A DNA stretch of 5,512 nt from Lachnospiraceae bacterium UBA7480 (GTDB taxonomy: Bacteria; Bacillota; Clostridia; Lachnospirales; Lachnospiraceae). The notes beneath the pieces were generated by a model. The model ran no database searches. It worked only from the letters and a program-made list of their open reading frames with translations, and was not told the DNA's origin. Location: NCBI GenBank assembly GCA_002479655.1, contig DLOQ01000003.1, positions 9,396-14,907 of the forward strand. Direction: 5' to 3'. Shown in pieces: positions 4,456 through 5,512 of this stretch; within the stretch, counting starts at the first letter, position 1; the number at the start of each line of letters is the position of its first letter. The position numbers were made by a program, and so were the translations under genes.

Positions 4456-5512
4456 GTTTTGCACCGGGGCTTTTAAAGAGTAGCTGTTATTGATGAGGAG
4501 TGTACTGTATAAGAAAAGTACGTCCTGATCCGTAAATGAAATATAATCGCCTATTAAAGAGGGATTGATATAGCGGGTATCGATCAGGGTGATCCGGTCA
4601 TAGCCTGCCAGAAAGAGCGGGGCGATGCTGCTCCCGAAAGAATCACGAAAGACGATTAACTCTCCGGACTGTGGGATAGACGGCTGTTCCCCTGCGGCGT
4701 TGGTTTCAGATGCCGCGGGGGAAGCGGCTATATTTTTTATTGTAATAAATGCGCTGGAGCCGGATAAAAAGAAGGAGTACGGATCAGCCCCAGGACCGTC
4801 ATAGGTCAGATAGTGGGGATCATAGACCGTGCTGCAGCCACGGTTTTCAAGATGGCTGACTTCGGCTGACAGGATCTGGTCGCTGGTCAGATAATGCATT
4901 GGCTCCGATGGGATATTCCACCCCATATTGCCGCATAGGACGCCATGGAAGCTGTCCAAAGCGGTTTCGACGCGATATTCCTCTGATATCATCCGGTTAT
5001 CCGCCGACATGGCGGAAAGGATAGTGTCTGCCGCAGGCAAAAGGCTTTCCTGCTTCCAGTGGGTATCGGTCCGGTAAAAAGAAGAAAGTGTCAGATCATT
5101 TTTGATATCGATCGGGTTAGCAAAATCCAGCAGCTCATGGATCCGGCTCTCCAGCGCTTCATAATCCAGCGTCGGATAAGATGGATCAGACAGCGCAAGA
5201 TAATAGTTTTTATCCGGTATGATACAGTAATATACCCGGCATCCGCTGTCCGCAAGATAAGCATCATAAAGATACTGCATCTGCGTGCAGGCATAAGTGA
5301 CGGATGCTTCGTTTAATGTCATATCCATCAGGGCAAGGTGTCCGTCACGGATGGTATATCCTTTGTCCTGAAGGCGTAGGAAGCCATAGAGGGAAGAAGC
5401 CGTCTTAACATTTCGGAAGCTGTCTCTTGCCGGGAACTGGTCTTTGACGAAATTTTCCATAGAGGAAAGATAGGAGCCGTTTTTGATCGAGGTAAAGGTA
5501 AGAGCGGGAGCG
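4447..5512 (-). CDS. DHHW/AlgX-like surface protein (5' end outside window)
   Basis: The frame runs off the right edge. The Met at 5460 is internal, because 17 codons upstream are open and fit the family (SIKNGSYLSSMENFVKDQFPAR spans this Met). In total, 354 residues are visible. The family is related to the SGNH-hydrolase-like AlgJ/AlgX proteins that, with MBOAT membrane acyltransferases, O-acetylate exported polysaccharides. Counting from the internal Met, visible landmarks are VKDQFPARDSF (5-15), YYCIIPDKNYYLA (77-89), TDTHWK (131-136) with the expected catalytic Asp132 and His134, and FRDSFGSS (271-278) with the likely nucleophile Ser274. A triad is therefore complete. The signal anchor should lie beyond 5512. 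The acetylation role is inferred from the family; substrate unknown. It converges on spoVAD with a 9-bp overlap. Confidence 0.82.
   Translation of the reverse strand, partial: APALTFTSIKNGSYLSSMENFVKDQFPARDSFRNVKTASSLYGFLRLQDKGYTIRDGHLALMDMTLNEASVTYACTQMQYLYDAYLADSGCRVYYCIIPDKNYYLALSDPSYPTLDYEALESRIHELLDFANPIDIKNDLTLSSFYRTDTHWKQESLLPAADTILSAMSADNRMISEEYRVETALDSFHGVLCGNMGWNIPSEPMHYLTSDQILSAEVSHLENRGCSTVYDPHYLTYDGPGADPYSFFLSGSSAFITIKNIAASPAASETNAAGEQPSIPQSGELIVFRDSFGSSIAPLFLAGYDRITLIDTRYINPSLIGDYISFTDQDVLFLYSTLLINNSYSLKAPVQNSH

Noticed and set aside
5380..5460. ATG at 5460 (minus strand) as the start of the DHHW-like gene
   Set aside because: The frame stays open to the window edge and the 17 extra residues fit the family; no SD precedes this codon.

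Overview
The window looks like part of the chromosome of an endospore-forming, Gram-positive anaerobe of the class Clostridia, probably Lachnospiraceae. The reasons are a spoVAD sporulation gene, strong purine-rich Shine-Dalgarno (SD) sequences, a TTG start codon, and family types common in that group (HicAB, a C_GCAxxG_C_C protein, a DHHW-type protein). Genus cannot be told from the sequence alone.

Layout. Positions 1-840 hold the possible tail of an upstream frame, a sigma-A-like promoter and an intact 238-aa soluble protein I do not recognise. Positions 841-1378 hold a decayed C_GCAxxG_C_C-family gene: both ends are recognisable, but the middle is missing and the frame is broken. Positions 1379-2347 carry a 212-aa acidic lipoprotein and a 70-aa two-helix membrane protein with its own promoter; neither has a known function. 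Positions 2404-3111 are a complete HicAB toxin-antitoxin operon. It includes a 59-aa hicA, a near-consensus promoter with a perfect 9-bp-arm palindrome filling the spacer, a three-codon minicistron before hicA, and hicB starting at TTG. Positions 3138-4455 hold spoVAD behind a sigma-G-type promoter and a leader that can fold into two abutting hairpins. Positions 4447-5512, on the minus strand, hold the 3' part of a DHHW/AlgX-like gene that runs off the right edge and overlaps the spoVAD stop by 9 bp.

Functional reading. The left part (1 to about 3110) is AT-richer and consists of orphan, decayed and toxin-antitoxin genes, as in an accessory region. The right part is GC-richer and looks like core genome: spore dipicolinic-acid uptake and a cell-surface O-acetylation-type protein. 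spoVAD lacks its usual neighbours spoVAC and spoVAE in the window and appears to be its own transcription unit. I see no transposase, integrase, tRNA, rRNA or CRISPR array. I found no convincing new multi-gene system. The points most worth a second look are the structured spoVAD leader, the roughly 45-residue insert in SpoVAD, the hicAB control region and the orphan genes at 124-2347.
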